From NCBI RefSeq assembly GCF_009363435.1, contig NZ_CP045354.1:3190501-3254500 (forward strand): 64,000 nt of DNA, read 5' to 3'. Below, piece by piece: positions 17,121 through 25,737 of this stretch. Under the pieces are notes generated by a model, which had not been told where the DNA came from, ran no database searches, and saw only the letters and a list, made by a program, of their open reading frames with translations. The stretch comes from Labrenzia sp. THAF82 (GTDB lineage Bacteria > Pseudomonadota > Alphaproteobacteria > Rhizobiales > Stappiaceae). Made by a program: the position numbers and the translations under genes. How positions within the stretch are numbered: position 1 is the first letter of the stretch; the number at the start of each line of letters is the position of its first letter.

Positions 17121-17462
17121 TCAGCGACGATCGTCGCAGATCTGACGACCCAGCCGAACTTGTCCGGTCGCGGTGACAGCCCAGCACAGATCTTGTGAAA
17201 TCCAAAAAAGGGGCTCTAGGAACGTCCCTGTTTCTGACCTCGCAATTATGCCTGGAAACGCCACAAGCGTTTTGCTCCAATCATGCAGGGTTGGGCGATC
17301 TGCGTCGCGAGGATCAAATGGAGGCGCGCTCTCTTGCAGTGCGACTATATCGCGAGCGATATTTACCAATGTGGATGTCTCTAGGCCTGGGACGAACAGT
17401 CCCGAAGAAAGTGAGGAAGGCACGATGTTCTCGATATTTTGGATGTAGGGAGGGGTTCTCAC
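17121..17462 (-). CDS. hypothetical protein upstream of the FtsH-like gene
   Basis: A 113-codon frame with GTG start at 17462, ending 125 bases before the protease gene in the same direction. Contains FLEPLFWISQDLCWAVTATG but no family I recognise. No clear ribosome-binding site. It may be a small partner of the protease or a chance open frame. Confidence 0.3.
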   Translation of the reverse strand: MRTPPYIQNIENIVPSSLSSGLFVPGLETSTLVNIARDIVALQESAPPFDPRDADRPTLHDWSKTLVAFPGIIARSETGTFLEPLFWISQDLCWAVTATGQVRLGRQICDDRR

Positions 17463-18198
17463 GACTAAGGCAGCCGTAAGTTCGGTAGTGTTTGAGATGT
17501 TCTGGTGAGAATATCTACGGACTCTGGACCTAAGATTTTTGAAACATTAGGTCAAAGAACGCAGCAGTGGAGTTGTGTAGATTCTGATCTGATTGGAAAA
17601 CTTGATAAAGCTGCGACTTAGATCGTATGTCTACTTTCGGCTGTCACCGCTGGACCAAGTTTCACTGGTTCGAGTAGCGTTTGTATTTTCCTCTTTTGTC
17701 ACTGATATTTTTACCTATTGAGTAATTATCCCTTAATTAAGTGTAAATGCCCTATGGGTTTTGGCGAGGCCTGGGCTTTCTTTTTGAACTAAAATTTGCC
17801 CTGACTGCCTACACGTTGGTCCCGAATGAGGGCGACATTTCCGCCAGCTTGCGACGTTGACGTCGCGGCTGAGTCCTTTTGCTTGAGGGATTGAGTTCTT
17901 CGAAATCGCAGGCGAAATCCTGGGGCCGTTTCAACTCTGGACATCTCGATGTTTCGTTGGACACGAATAGAGTGGTGTGACTTGGACGGTCAAAAACGGA
18001 GAATTGTTTGATCAAAAAAAAATTTTCACATATGGCGGGAAATGTCCGAAATCAGAAACCAGTTGCTCAATTCGGGCTATGCACCGCATTGGATTGAGCC
18101 CAAACCGGCATCACCTCGATTGACGTTAGGATTGCACGATGAGCAGCATTGAAAGCCAAATTTGATCTATGCTGAAATGCGGTTGCGCAGGCTTTTCG
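17463..18198. other. AT-rich interval without a clear gene
   Basis: About 740 bases with no convincing gene; a 68-codon minus frame at 17809-18015 has no recognisable content. The strongest features are a near-perfect inverted repeat of GACATTTCCGCCA (about 17832-17844) and TGGCGGGAAATGTCC (about 18034-18048), and a word TTGCTCAATTCGGGC near 18063 that resembles the repeats at 7493. This may be an edge of a mobile element. Confidence 0.3.
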
Positions 18199-20445
18199 CT
18201 ACGCTGCATCCCATACCTTGTTGAGAATTCTCGCCGCGATTTCTGCTTTATCCTGCGGGAGAAAACGGCCGTAATGCTTTGCCACGACTTCAGGAGTATC
18301 CTGAATGGCGTAACTGGCTTGTTCGTAGGACCCTGTCTGTTTGAGAATATGTGTCGCAAGCACGTCGCGCACGTTATGTGGTCCGTGAGGCAGCAAGCCC
18401 TTTATCGCGCCTCGCCCGGTCCACGGATTGTAAATTCCATAGCGCTGGATCACGGTTCGCCAAGCTTCGAAAAATGTGTTTTGCGAGTATTCAGCATTCG
18501 CGCTCGTAATCTTTGCCGTTTTCACGAAAAATGTGCCGGGATCCTGAGCGGGCCCTATCAGCCGCGATCGGTGCCGATCATTCCAGGCGTCGATTAGTTC
18601 GTAAAGCCGCCCGAGATCAGGCAGGATTAATCGGAAAGGCTTTGATCCAAAGAAAGAGGAGTGAGCGTTCTTAAATGCAACTGACGGGATGAGTATCTCC
18701 CACCCTCCGTCGCGAGCGCTCCAGCGAAGTTCGCCTCGTTTTGCGTTTTCCAGGTTTCTTTCGGATGTTGGTTGGGTGCCAGGTTTGCAAAGCAAAAGTT
18801 CTCTTAAATTTTTCTGCCGCAGACCTGTATGCAATCCAATGCGTAAGAGAAGGAAAGCTCTAACCGCTTCTGCTGCCGCCTTGGGATGACGCTTCTCATC
18901 AGGCATCCGGTGCAGTATTTCTTCGGTGATCTTTCGATACTCGCCCACGGGGCTCGGAGCCTCAAGAACTGTCATGATTGGCTCAAAGGGGTCGCGATGT
19001 ATTCTTACGACCCGCTCGATTTCTTTCTTTCTGGTTCGTGCATGTTTTACCAGCCGGTCACACGCAGCTGACCAGTCAGATTGAACATCAGAGATGTCCG
19101 ATTTTGAAATCAAGCCTTCGACTTCGCGAAGGTCGCCTGATATTTGCTCCGATTGTCGCAGCCAACCAGTTTCTTCCCGGCACAATGCGGACGCCAGGGT
19201 CAGCATGTCGATTTCCCAAGCCGTGAAAAATCCTCGACGACGCTCACGCCATTGTAAGTACCAGTCCCAGACTTGCGGGAAGATCATCATGCCGAACGTC
19301 AGAGACTCAGGGTCAACTCCAAAACCTTGCACTTCGCTGTCCACGGGAGCAGTGAAAGCCCCGAAGAATAGCCCAAAGTGCTCGACCTTTTGTGCAGCTG
19401 TCTCAGCGCCCCATACACCATTTCGTTGTTGGCCAAACGCTGCGAAAGTTGCTGTCTTGAAGCGCAAGATTTCGGCCATTTCGTCATTCAGACATTTTGG
19501 TGCGTCCACAACATACGAGGTATCCGACAACCGGCTACCAGAGACCTTTCTTTGTGAACCCGAGCCAAGTTTGAAACGGACTGCATATCGTTGTCGAATT
19601 GCCGCTGCCTGATAGCGGCGATACTCCGTAGATCCGCTGATAATCACTTCGCGAACCCAAGCCAGGATCTCATCCTGTTCGGTGCGTGGCCTTCGTCTGA
19701 AATCGTCCGGCAGGTGCCAAACCAGTCGACGGCGTTCAGCCGGGTTCATTTCGTCCAACTCACAGCTCGTTGTTGGTGCGGCCTTGGCTCTGGCAGTTTT
19801 GGAAAAGTATCCCTCAGCGAGACGATATCGTCGTTCGATGCGGCTCAAGATATCCTGGCTGATTTTTGACGTTGGTACCGTGTTTCTGCGTCCCCACCCG
19901 ACGAAAGTGCTACGCTTAATGCCGTCGTCTGTTCGAACGAGGGCATCGTAAAGGTGGTAGATTGACTCACCATGACGCTTGGCATGCAGTCGAAGTGCAG
20001 CGCCAAAACTTGCGGGTTCGCTCCAGACCGACTCCAACGGCTCTGGAAACTCGACGACTGGCCGCGGTCGCTTGCCCCTCTGTTTGCGTCGATCGGCGTT
20101 AAGTCTAGATTTAGATTGGCAGCCTGAAAACTCGGTGTGACTGTTCTTCCTGATTGCTTCCGGACGCAGCGCAGTTTCGCTAATCGACCGTGTAACAGCA
20201 TCGAAAATTGGTTGGAGGTTAGATCTCTTTGCCATCAGGCGGAGAGGATCCAAGCATAGAGTATTTGCGAGCACCCGGACATCCAAACGGCTGCCACGAT
20301 ACGTTGGAAATTCGTTCCTTTCCAGAAGGTCGATCAAATGCGCTCGAATGACCGTTAGCTCGTCTGCTGAAAACTCAGCCGCAAGGCGCTTGTCGCAGTA
20401 AGCTTCGACCATTTTAGGGGTGAGGACAGAGCGATCTGATTTCAT
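18199..20445 (-). CDS. large tyrosine recombinase/integrase-like protein
   Basis: A 748-residue protein whose last 200 residues have tyrosine-recombinase signatures: GLHTGLRQKNLREL (first Arg), a beta-strand region with FKN as candidate Lys, HNVR at 690-693, and the nucleophile Y725 in KHYGRF. The usual LGH before the tyrosine appears as AIQD, so the second His is Gln. The first 500 residues are much longer than in Xer or phage integrases and unrecognised. Such enzymes cut and rejoin DNA at specific sites. It may mobilise part of this island or act as an accessory of the transposon. Upstream is a 287-base divergent region shared with the BRCT gene. Confidence 0.8.
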   Translation of the reverse strand: MKSDRSVLTPKMVEAYCDKRLAAEFSADELTVIRAHLIDLLERNEFPTYRGSRLDVRVLANTLCLDPLRLMAKRSNLQPIFDAVTRSISETALRPEAIRKNSHTEFSGCQSKSRLNADRRKQRGKRPRPVVEFPEPLESVWSEPASFGAALRLHAKRHGESIYHLYDALVRTDDGIKRSTFVGWGRRNTVPTSKISQDILSRIERRYRLAEGYFSKTARAKAAPTTSCELDEMNPAERRRLVWHLPDDFRRRPRTEQDEILAWVREVIISGSTEYRRYQAAAIRQRYAVRFKLGSGSQRKVSGSRLSDTSYVVDAPKCLNDEMAEILRFKTATFAAFGQQRNGVWGAETAAQKVEHFGLFFGAFTAPVDSEVQGFGVDPESLTFGMMIFPQVWDWYLQWRERRRGFFTAWEIDMLTLASALCREETGWLRQSEQISGDLREVEGLISKSDISDVQSDWSAACDRLVKHARTRKKEIERVVRIHRDPFEPIMTVLEAPSPVGEYRKITEEILHRMPDEKRHPKAAAEAVRAFLLLRIGLHTGLRQKNLRELLLCKPGTQPTSERNLENAKRGELRWSARDGGWEILIPSVAFKNAHSSFFGSKPFRLILPDLGRLYELIDAWNDRHRSRLIGPAQDPGTFFVKTAKITSANAEYSQNTFFEAWRTVIQRYGIYNPWTGRGAIKGLLPHGPHNVRDVLATHILKQTGSYEQASYAIQDTPEVVAKHYGRFLPQDKAEIAARILNKVWDAA

Positions 20446-20732
20446 TGACTATCTTCCAGCTGGCAGGGTTGGTCGACCTAACGAGAGTCGTAGTGGGAAG
20501 AAAGGCTTTGGTCAGGAAACTCTGTGAAAAACGCCCTGCGCCTGTCGAACCAAAATAAGAGCAGCAACGTCGACCTGGATTTGATTTTCAGGCTGAACTT
20601 ATGAGTTCGATCTTTGCTGCGTTTCTCATCGTTAAGCTGCGATAGAAATGTCCATGGAACTGCGCGCTATTACTCGCCTTGTGATTGCATGCCTGTTAAG
20701 TTGTGCTTTGATGCCGGTGCAAGGAGAGGCTG

Positions 20733-21641
20733 ATGGGTGGCATATCAAAAGGAATTGGCAACGAGTTGGAACATGGTAGTGCTGCTCTCGGGCGTATTCA
20801 TAACTGTTCCAACAACCGAAAAGCGATGGCCTATTGGCTTGGATTTCTCAAGGGTGTGCTTGCCAGTAAACACGTTGAGACTGCGGAGTTTTCTCCTCTT
20901 AAGGTGGAAGCGGAAAATTTCCTTGCACTCCTCAAGGACGACGATGCGAAAGAGCTCATCGAGGACCTTGCCATTTGGCAAAATGAGCCTCGAGAGATTT
21001 TTGCAATTGTTCAAGATATCGTCGATATTCGTTCCAGAGAGTTTCAGCTTGAATCTGAGAACGACGAAATCAACGAGATGTATGGGTTTTGCGCCGGAAT
21101 TGCCTGCGACAACCATATCTCGCTCGAAGAGGTTGAAACTCTGCTCCGGAGATTGGATTCCTACCCAAGAATTCAACGCGACAGCAGGGTTAGGAACCTC
21201 AAATCAGCAGCGCAAAACGCGATTGCGGATGGCCAGATCACTCCAGAAGAGTCCGACGACATTTGTGAATGGATAGCACACCTTGTCGGCGACAGCGCAT
21301 CCGATACTGGGCTTCCTACGTTTGGCAACACAGGAGTTCTTCAGGGGGCCTTGGATGACTTCAGACAAATTGCATTTGATGGTCAAATGTTCGTTTTGAC
21401 GGGCAAATTCACCTTAGGACCGCGGAAAGTAGTTTCAGGCATGATTGAAGAGCGGGGTGGATTGACAAAGAAAACGGTTTGCAAAAATACGAGTTATCTG
21501 GCGGTTGCTGCCGAGGCTTCAAGAGATTGGCGGCACAGCCATGAGGGATTGAAAATTATGCGAGCCATCGAGCTCCGCGATGCAGGCCAGGGTCCCAAGC
21601 TCATTCACGAGTATACGCTAGCTCAAGCGCTCACGGCCTAG
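20733..21641 (+). CDS. TerB-like/BRCT-domain protein, coupled to an ion-channel gene
   Basis: A 302-residue soluble protein. Residues about 25-190 are helical and acidic, with two stretches (CAGIACDNHISLEEVETLL and AAQNAIADGQITPEESDD) that recall TerB-like or calcium-binding helices. The last 95 residues are a BRCT domain: FDGQMFVLTGKF, then EERGGLTKKTVCKNTSYLA, and IHEYTLAQAL. BRCT domains of this kind bind DNA ends or nicks, as in NAD-dependent ligase. AAGGAGAG lies directly before ATG at 20733. The next gene, a K+ channel, begins 13 bases after the stop, so the pair is one transcription unit. Function unknown; sensing DNA damage for the channel is inference. Confidence 0.75.
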   Translation: MGGISKGIGNELEHGSAALGRIHNCSNNRKAMAYWLGFLKGVLASKHVETAEFSPLKVEAENFLALLKDDDAKELIEDLAIWQNEPREIFAIVQDIVDIRSREFQLESENDEINEMYGFCAGIACDNHISLEEVETLLRRLDSYPRIQRDSRVRNLKSAAQNAIADGQITPEESDDICEWIAHLVGDSASDTGLPTFGNTGVLQGALDDFRQIAFDGQMFVLTGKFTLGPRKVVSGMIEERGGLTKKTVCKNTSYLAVAAEASRDWRHSHEGLKIMRAIELRDAGQGPKLIHEYTLAQALTA

Positions 21642-21654
21642 TGCGGCCCACTCA

Positions 21655-22452
21655 ATGTTTAGGCTTAGTTCTGTACGGGCGCGAATTTATCAGTTGCTGG
21701 AGCCGACTGCATGGCCGCATCCCGGCTTGTCTCCGGTCAATAGGATAATAAGCGTTGTAATTCTAGCGGCCACAGCGACAGCCGTGATTGAAAGTGAGCC
21801 CACTATACATAGTGGGCGAGAGTGGGCGTTTAGTATAGCAGAGCTACTTTTCACCTCAATTTTTATTCTCGAGTACGTTGTCCGGCTTTGGGTCGCAGGA
21901 GAAGATGCTAGATATCAAGGCTTCCTTGGTCGGTTAAGGTATGCAGTTACTCCTGCGGCGATCATCGATCTGCTTTCCGTTTCACCTTTGCTGCTTACCT
22001 TTCTTGGAACGGAAGCATTCCTCTTACGTCTTTTTCGCCTTCTGCGGATTCTCCGAGTTGCGAGGCTTGGGCGATTTTCGCGTGCATTTGATGCAATCAC
22101 TACGGCACTGCACTCTCGACGCTATGAATTGATTATGAGCGTAGGTGTGGCCGCTATGCTTCTACTTGTTTCCTCGACAGTACTTTACATGATTGAGGGG
22201 CAGGCACAGCCGGATACTTTTGGAAGTATTCCCAGAACAATGTGGTGGTCGATCGCGACGTTGACCACAGTTGGCTATGGTGACGTCTATCCAACAACCG
22301 CCCTAGGACAGTTTTTCGCCGGAGTAACCGCGATCACGGGTATTGGCCTGATCGCGATGCCAACGGGCATTCTTGCTGCCGCATTTTCTGATGCGCTTCA
22401 GATGCAGCGGACTGCAAACAGCGTCGAGAGAATTTCCTCCGAGGATACATAG
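21655..22452 (+). CDS. voltage-gated K+ channel-type protein (6TM)
   Basis: A 265-residue six-helix channel. S1 at about 28-47, S2 at about 60-80, S3 near 100-118, then S4 with Arg at every third position (RLFRLLRILRVARLGRF, 125-141), S5 at 160-180, pore loop with the K+ selectivity filter TVGYGD at 205-210, and S6 at 220-245. The C-terminus is short, with no RCK or cyclic-nucleotide domain, so gating would be by voltage or by a partner. It acts at the inner membrane as a tetramer. It follows the BRCT gene with a 13-base gap and precedes zorA by 231 bases. A growth-arrest or abortive-infection effector is a reasonable inference from context. Confidence 0.88.
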   Translation: MFRLSSVRARIYQLLEPTAWPHPGLSPVNRIISVVILAATATAVIESEPTIHSGREWAFSIAELLFTSIFILEYVVRLWVAGEDARYQGFLGRLRYAVTPAAIIDLLSVSPLLLTFLGTEAFLLRLFRLLRILRVARLGRFSRAFDAITTALHSRRYELIMSVGVAAMLLLVSSTVLYMIEGQAQPDTFGSIPRTMWWSIATLTTVGYGDVYPTTALGQFFAGVTAITGIGLIAMPTGILAAAFSDALQMQRTANSVERISSEDT

Positions 22453-22683
22453 AATGATAACGCGTTTTGATTGGCACCAAGTGGCGCGGTCCAGCTCACT
22501 AGATCGAAATTACGAACAATTTGGCGAGCATCTCCCCGATACTCGGCAATACAGGGAACAGTCAGCATACAAGTTTTGTTGAGGGATCAAATGAAAGAAC
22601 CGGTGATGGAAACGGAAGGAAACTGCTTTCGTATTCCAGTTTATTTTGGTCTGCGCAATTGAGAAATAATTGAAAGGTAAAAC

Positions 22684-24609
22684 GTGGACTTTTGGCAGTA
22701 CATTCTTGAGTCAGGGAAAATCGTAAAAGACTTTATTCTCTACTCGTCGAACGTCGTAGCGAGTGAAGAAAGCGTCGGCATTGTGGTAATCACTTTGTTG
22801 CTGGCGTTCTTGTATCTGGCCTTAAGATATATTCAGCAAAACGGTCAGAAGAAGCGTGCGATCAACCGAGTTTCCAATGAGGTCGAAAAGCTTAAGGATC
22901 AGAGGGAATTCGCAAAAAATTTCAATGATTTGGACACGACCATTGCTGCCGGCGGCACTAATGACTTTGACAGGCGGGTGCGTCGCGCCTGGGAGGAGTT
23001 TGCCGAAACACTGGTGATGCCGGATGTGGAGGATGAAGAACCAGAAGTCGGAAACACAGTTCGCCCAAATTTCTTTTTCAACTCCCACGATTTGGGGTTC
23101 GATCACGGTACCTGGCGCTACGTGCCCGGTATTTTTGTTTCCGTGAGCCTGCTACTTACGTTTCTGGGTATCATCGCGGCTATTAATGGATTGAAGACAT
23201 TTGATGATGCCGCAATGAAGGTGTTCCTCGATGCGGCCAAGTCTAAGTTCATCATGTCGCTCAGTGGATTGTTTGCATCCATTCTCTTCACCGTCCTTTA
23301 CCGGCGGCAATCGGCATCTCTTGAAGAGTGCATTACCAAGCTTTGCGATGCCATTGAGTTTAGAGTTCAGTTTAACACGCCGGAAAAGATCGCTGCTGAC
23401 CAACTCAGAGAAATCCGCGAGCAAACTTCGCTGCTCAAAGTGTTCGGTAACGATCTTGGTGCTCAGATCGGTGAAGCTGTGAGTGTGACACTGACCCGGG
23501 ATCTTGCCCCAGTGCTGGACAAGGTCGGTAACTCGGCGGGCGCTGAAGTGGGTGGAATGGTCACTGAGCTTAGCGAGGCCCTGAACGCCAAACTAAACGA
23601 AAGTCTCGATGAGATGTCCCGCACACTATCTACGATCAACCGTACCTTGGTCGATGTGGCAGACAAGCTGACCACTTCCGGAAGCGCTATCGGTGAAGAG
23701 ATGTCCAAGGGCATTGAGAACCTGAATACGGTCATTGAAACAGCGCGTCGCCAATTCGAAGTCGATCAGGAGGCGGCGCAAGTAGCGCGGGAACAGAATC
23801 TTGTAGCGTCGCAGCGTGCGATTTCGGATCTTCTTGAGGCTATTGAGAGTAACACCCGTGACAACACCGCCCAGATGAATGAGGCAGCCGAGAATATTGC
23901 AAAGGCGGCTTCAGGGTTGTCGGAGGCGATTGTTGTTGCGGGCACGGAAGTTGGCATCCGAGCCACCGAGGCGGTGGATGAGATGGGTGCTGAGGCCAAT
24001 AGGAGGGTAACTGCGGCCGGAACGGAGATCACTGAAGGTCTTGCAGGTGTGTCAGGCGATTTCCTTAAGGGGCTCTCCGAGTTTCAGGGGAGCCTTGATG
24101 CTTCTCTTGTAGAGCCGATCAGGACGATGGCATCGCGCCTTGAATCTTCGAACCGGGAGCTTGAGAGGCACGCGAGCGCTATCGGGCAGGCAGCGTTTTC
24201 CCATGAGAAAGCGACCGAGAGCGTCACAAACTCCACGAAGTCGCTTGAGGTTGTTGCGAAACCGCTTGCTGACAGCGTTGAGCGAATCGAGCGTATCAAC
24301 AATGCCATTCGCAACTCTCTTGAGGGCAGTCTTTCGCTAATGGATGCATCCAACTCGGCTGTAACCGCGTCCATGGAGGCGATGCAGGACTCAATCAAGG
24401 AGTTCAAAGAGATTGTTGATACGGCTGATGATCTGGATGAGCGGATGGGGGCGGCGTTTGAAGAGATCGCAGCGGGACTTGCACAGTCTCAGGAACAGAT
24501 CTCTCGCTATTCCAAGGAGGTTTCAGACAAGTTCGGTGAGGGCATCCAGAAAATTCGGGAGGTAATGGACGGTATCAACGAGTTCCAGCCCGCCCGTCAG
24601 GGGGGATAA
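22684..24609 (+). CDS. zorA: ZorA, MotA-like stator of a type I Zorya system
   Basis: A 641-residue inner-membrane protein. Helices are seen at about 33-55 (VGIVVITLLLAFLYLALRYI), about 142-165 (YVPGIFVSVSLLLTFLGIIA) and about 190-206 (SLSGLFASILFTVLY), resembling the MotA/ExbB core. The remaining 430 residues are a long helical tail rich in Ala, Glu and Ser, matching the intracellular tail of ZorA. In Zorya, ZorA5-ZorB2 forms a proton-driven motor that senses phage at the envelope and recruits ZorC and ZorD through the tail. GTG at 22684 is the start, three bases separate it from zorB. Identification relies on the full ABCD order as well as on the helices. Confidence 0.92.
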   Translation: MDFWQYILESGKIVKDFILYSSNVVASEESVGIVVITLLLAFLYLALRYIQQNGQKKRAINRVSNEVEKLKDQREFAKNFNDLDTTIAAGGTNDFDRRVRRAWEEFAETLVMPDVEDEEPEVGNTVRPNFFFNSHDLGFDHGTWRYVPGIFVSVSLLLTFLGIIAAINGLKTFDDAAMKVFLDAAKSKFIMSLSGLFASILFTVLYRRQSASLEECITKLCDAIEFRVQFNTPEKIAADQLREIREQTSLLKVFGNDLGAQIGEAVSVTLTRDLAPVLDKVGNSAGAEVGGMVTELSEALNAKLNESLDEMSRTLSTINRTLVDVADKLTTSGSAIGEEMSKGIENLNTVIETARRQFEVDQEAAQVAREQNLVASQRAISDLLEAIESNTRDNTAQMNEAAENIAKAASGLSEAIVVAGTEVGIRATEAVDEMGAEANRRVTAAGTEITEGLAGVSGDFLKGLSEFQGSLDASLVEPIRTMASRLESSNRELERHASAIGQAAFSHEKATESVTNSTKSLEVVAKPLADSVERIERINNAIRNSLEGSLSLMDASNSAVTASMEAMQDSIKEFKEIVDTADDLDERMGAAFEEIAAGLAQSQEQISRYSKEVSDKFGEGIQKIREVMDGINEFQPARQGG

Positions 24610-24612
24610 TCG

Positions 24613-25737
24613 ATGGCACTGACTTCCCGACGCTTGCACCGTGAGGAGGAGGAGGAATCGGTCTTTGTCTCCATGACAGACCTGATGATCTCCATTCTGT
24701 TCATTGTTATGATTGTTATGGCCTTCTTCGCAAAGTCGGCCAGAGAGGACATCCCGCGCATCGAAACGCTGGAGAAGCAGATCGAATGGCTTACCAACAA
24801 GAACGAAGAGCTTTCTGCAAAGATCCTCCTGCTTGAAGGGGTTGAGAAAGAGAATGTGGACTTGTCAGCCCGACTGAGTGCCGCGCGAAAAAAGAATTCC
24901 GACTTGCTTCGCGAACTGGCGAATCTGAAAATCCTCTATGACGATCTGAAAAAGGAAAATAAGGATCAGAAGGAGAAAATAGCTGATCTGGAGGAAATGA
25001 TTGAAAAACTCCGAAAGGAGCTGCTTCGTCTTCAGGCTGAAGTTGATCGTTTGCTGAAATTGCAGGAGCCGGATGAACTTGCGCTGGCGCTGAGTGGTAT
25101 CTCCGAGGATCGGCGGCAGCTGCTGGATCGGCTGCAAAGGCGTCTTGAGGCTGCAAACATCCGGGTGATTGTCGATGAGGTGAGCGGTGTCGTTCGCTTC
25201 GGTGAGGATTCTGTTCGCTTTGCTTCCGCGGAGCACATTGCAAACGCAGGATCACAGGACAACATGCGAAAGATCGCCGAAATTTTGTCCGAGGAGTTGG
25301 TTTGTTTTACGCTCGGGCCGAATTCGGGGATATCTAACGATTGCAATCCAAATTCATCTGTCATTGAGGCTGTGCAGATAGAGGGGCACACCGACATAGA
25401 CGGTTCGGTTCCGGATAATTTCGTTCTTTCAACGCAACGCGCGACATCCACTTATGATGTGATGGTTCGGCATCGTCCGGTGCTGGAGGGTTTTCTGAAC
25501 GCAAACTATCTCATCAACAATGAGATCGAAGCACCCGGTCCCGGTCCGCAGGTTTTATCTGTTTCTGGCTATGGGGAAACCCGTCCTGTCGCGTTCGGAA
25601 CGGATGGCCAATCGAAACGTGCAAATCGCCGGATTGATATTCGTTTCATCATGACGACTCCAAAGAACGTCGAGGAAGTGGAGAAGCTGAAACAGGCGGT
25701 TCGACGCGCAGTTGAGCAACAGGAGGGTGTTCAATGA
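24613..25737 (+). CDS. zorB: ZorB, MotB-like peptidoglycan-binding subunit
   Basis: A 374-residue protein. One transmembrane helix (about 18-38) begins with SMTDLMISILF, whose Asp corresponds to the proton-carrying Asp of MotB. A coiled coil follows (about 45-140, many Lys/Glu heptads). The C-terminal half is an OmpA-like peptidoglycan-binding domain (VQIEGHTDIDGS, STQRATSTY, SGYGETRP, NRRIDIRF). Two copies pair with ZorA to make the motor. Its stop overlaps zorC by four bases. Confidence 0.93.
   Translation: MALTSRRLHREEEEESVFVSMTDLMISILFIVMIVMAFFAKSAREDIPRIETLEKQIEWLTNKNEELSAKILLLEGVEKENVDLSARLSAARKKNSDLLRELANLKILYDDLKKENKDQKEKIADLEEMIEKLRKELLRLQAEVDRLLKLQEPDELALALSGISEDRRQLLDRLQRRLEAANIRVIVDEVSGVVRFGEDSVRFASAEHIANAGSQDNMRKIAEILSEELVCFTLGPNSGISNDCNPNSSVIEAVQIEGHTDIDGSVPDNFVLSTQRATSTYDVMVRHRPVLEGFLNANYLINNEIEAPGPGPQVLSVSGYGETRPVAFGTDGQSKRANRRIDIRFIMTTPKNVEEVEKLKQAVRRAVEQQEGVQ

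Noticed and set aside
22655-22670. Inverted copy of TTATTTCTCAATT matching the word at 7425, as the right end of a large transposon
   Set aside because: The match is AT-rich and short, lies in the zorA leader, and no TGT/ACA end or duplication is next to it.
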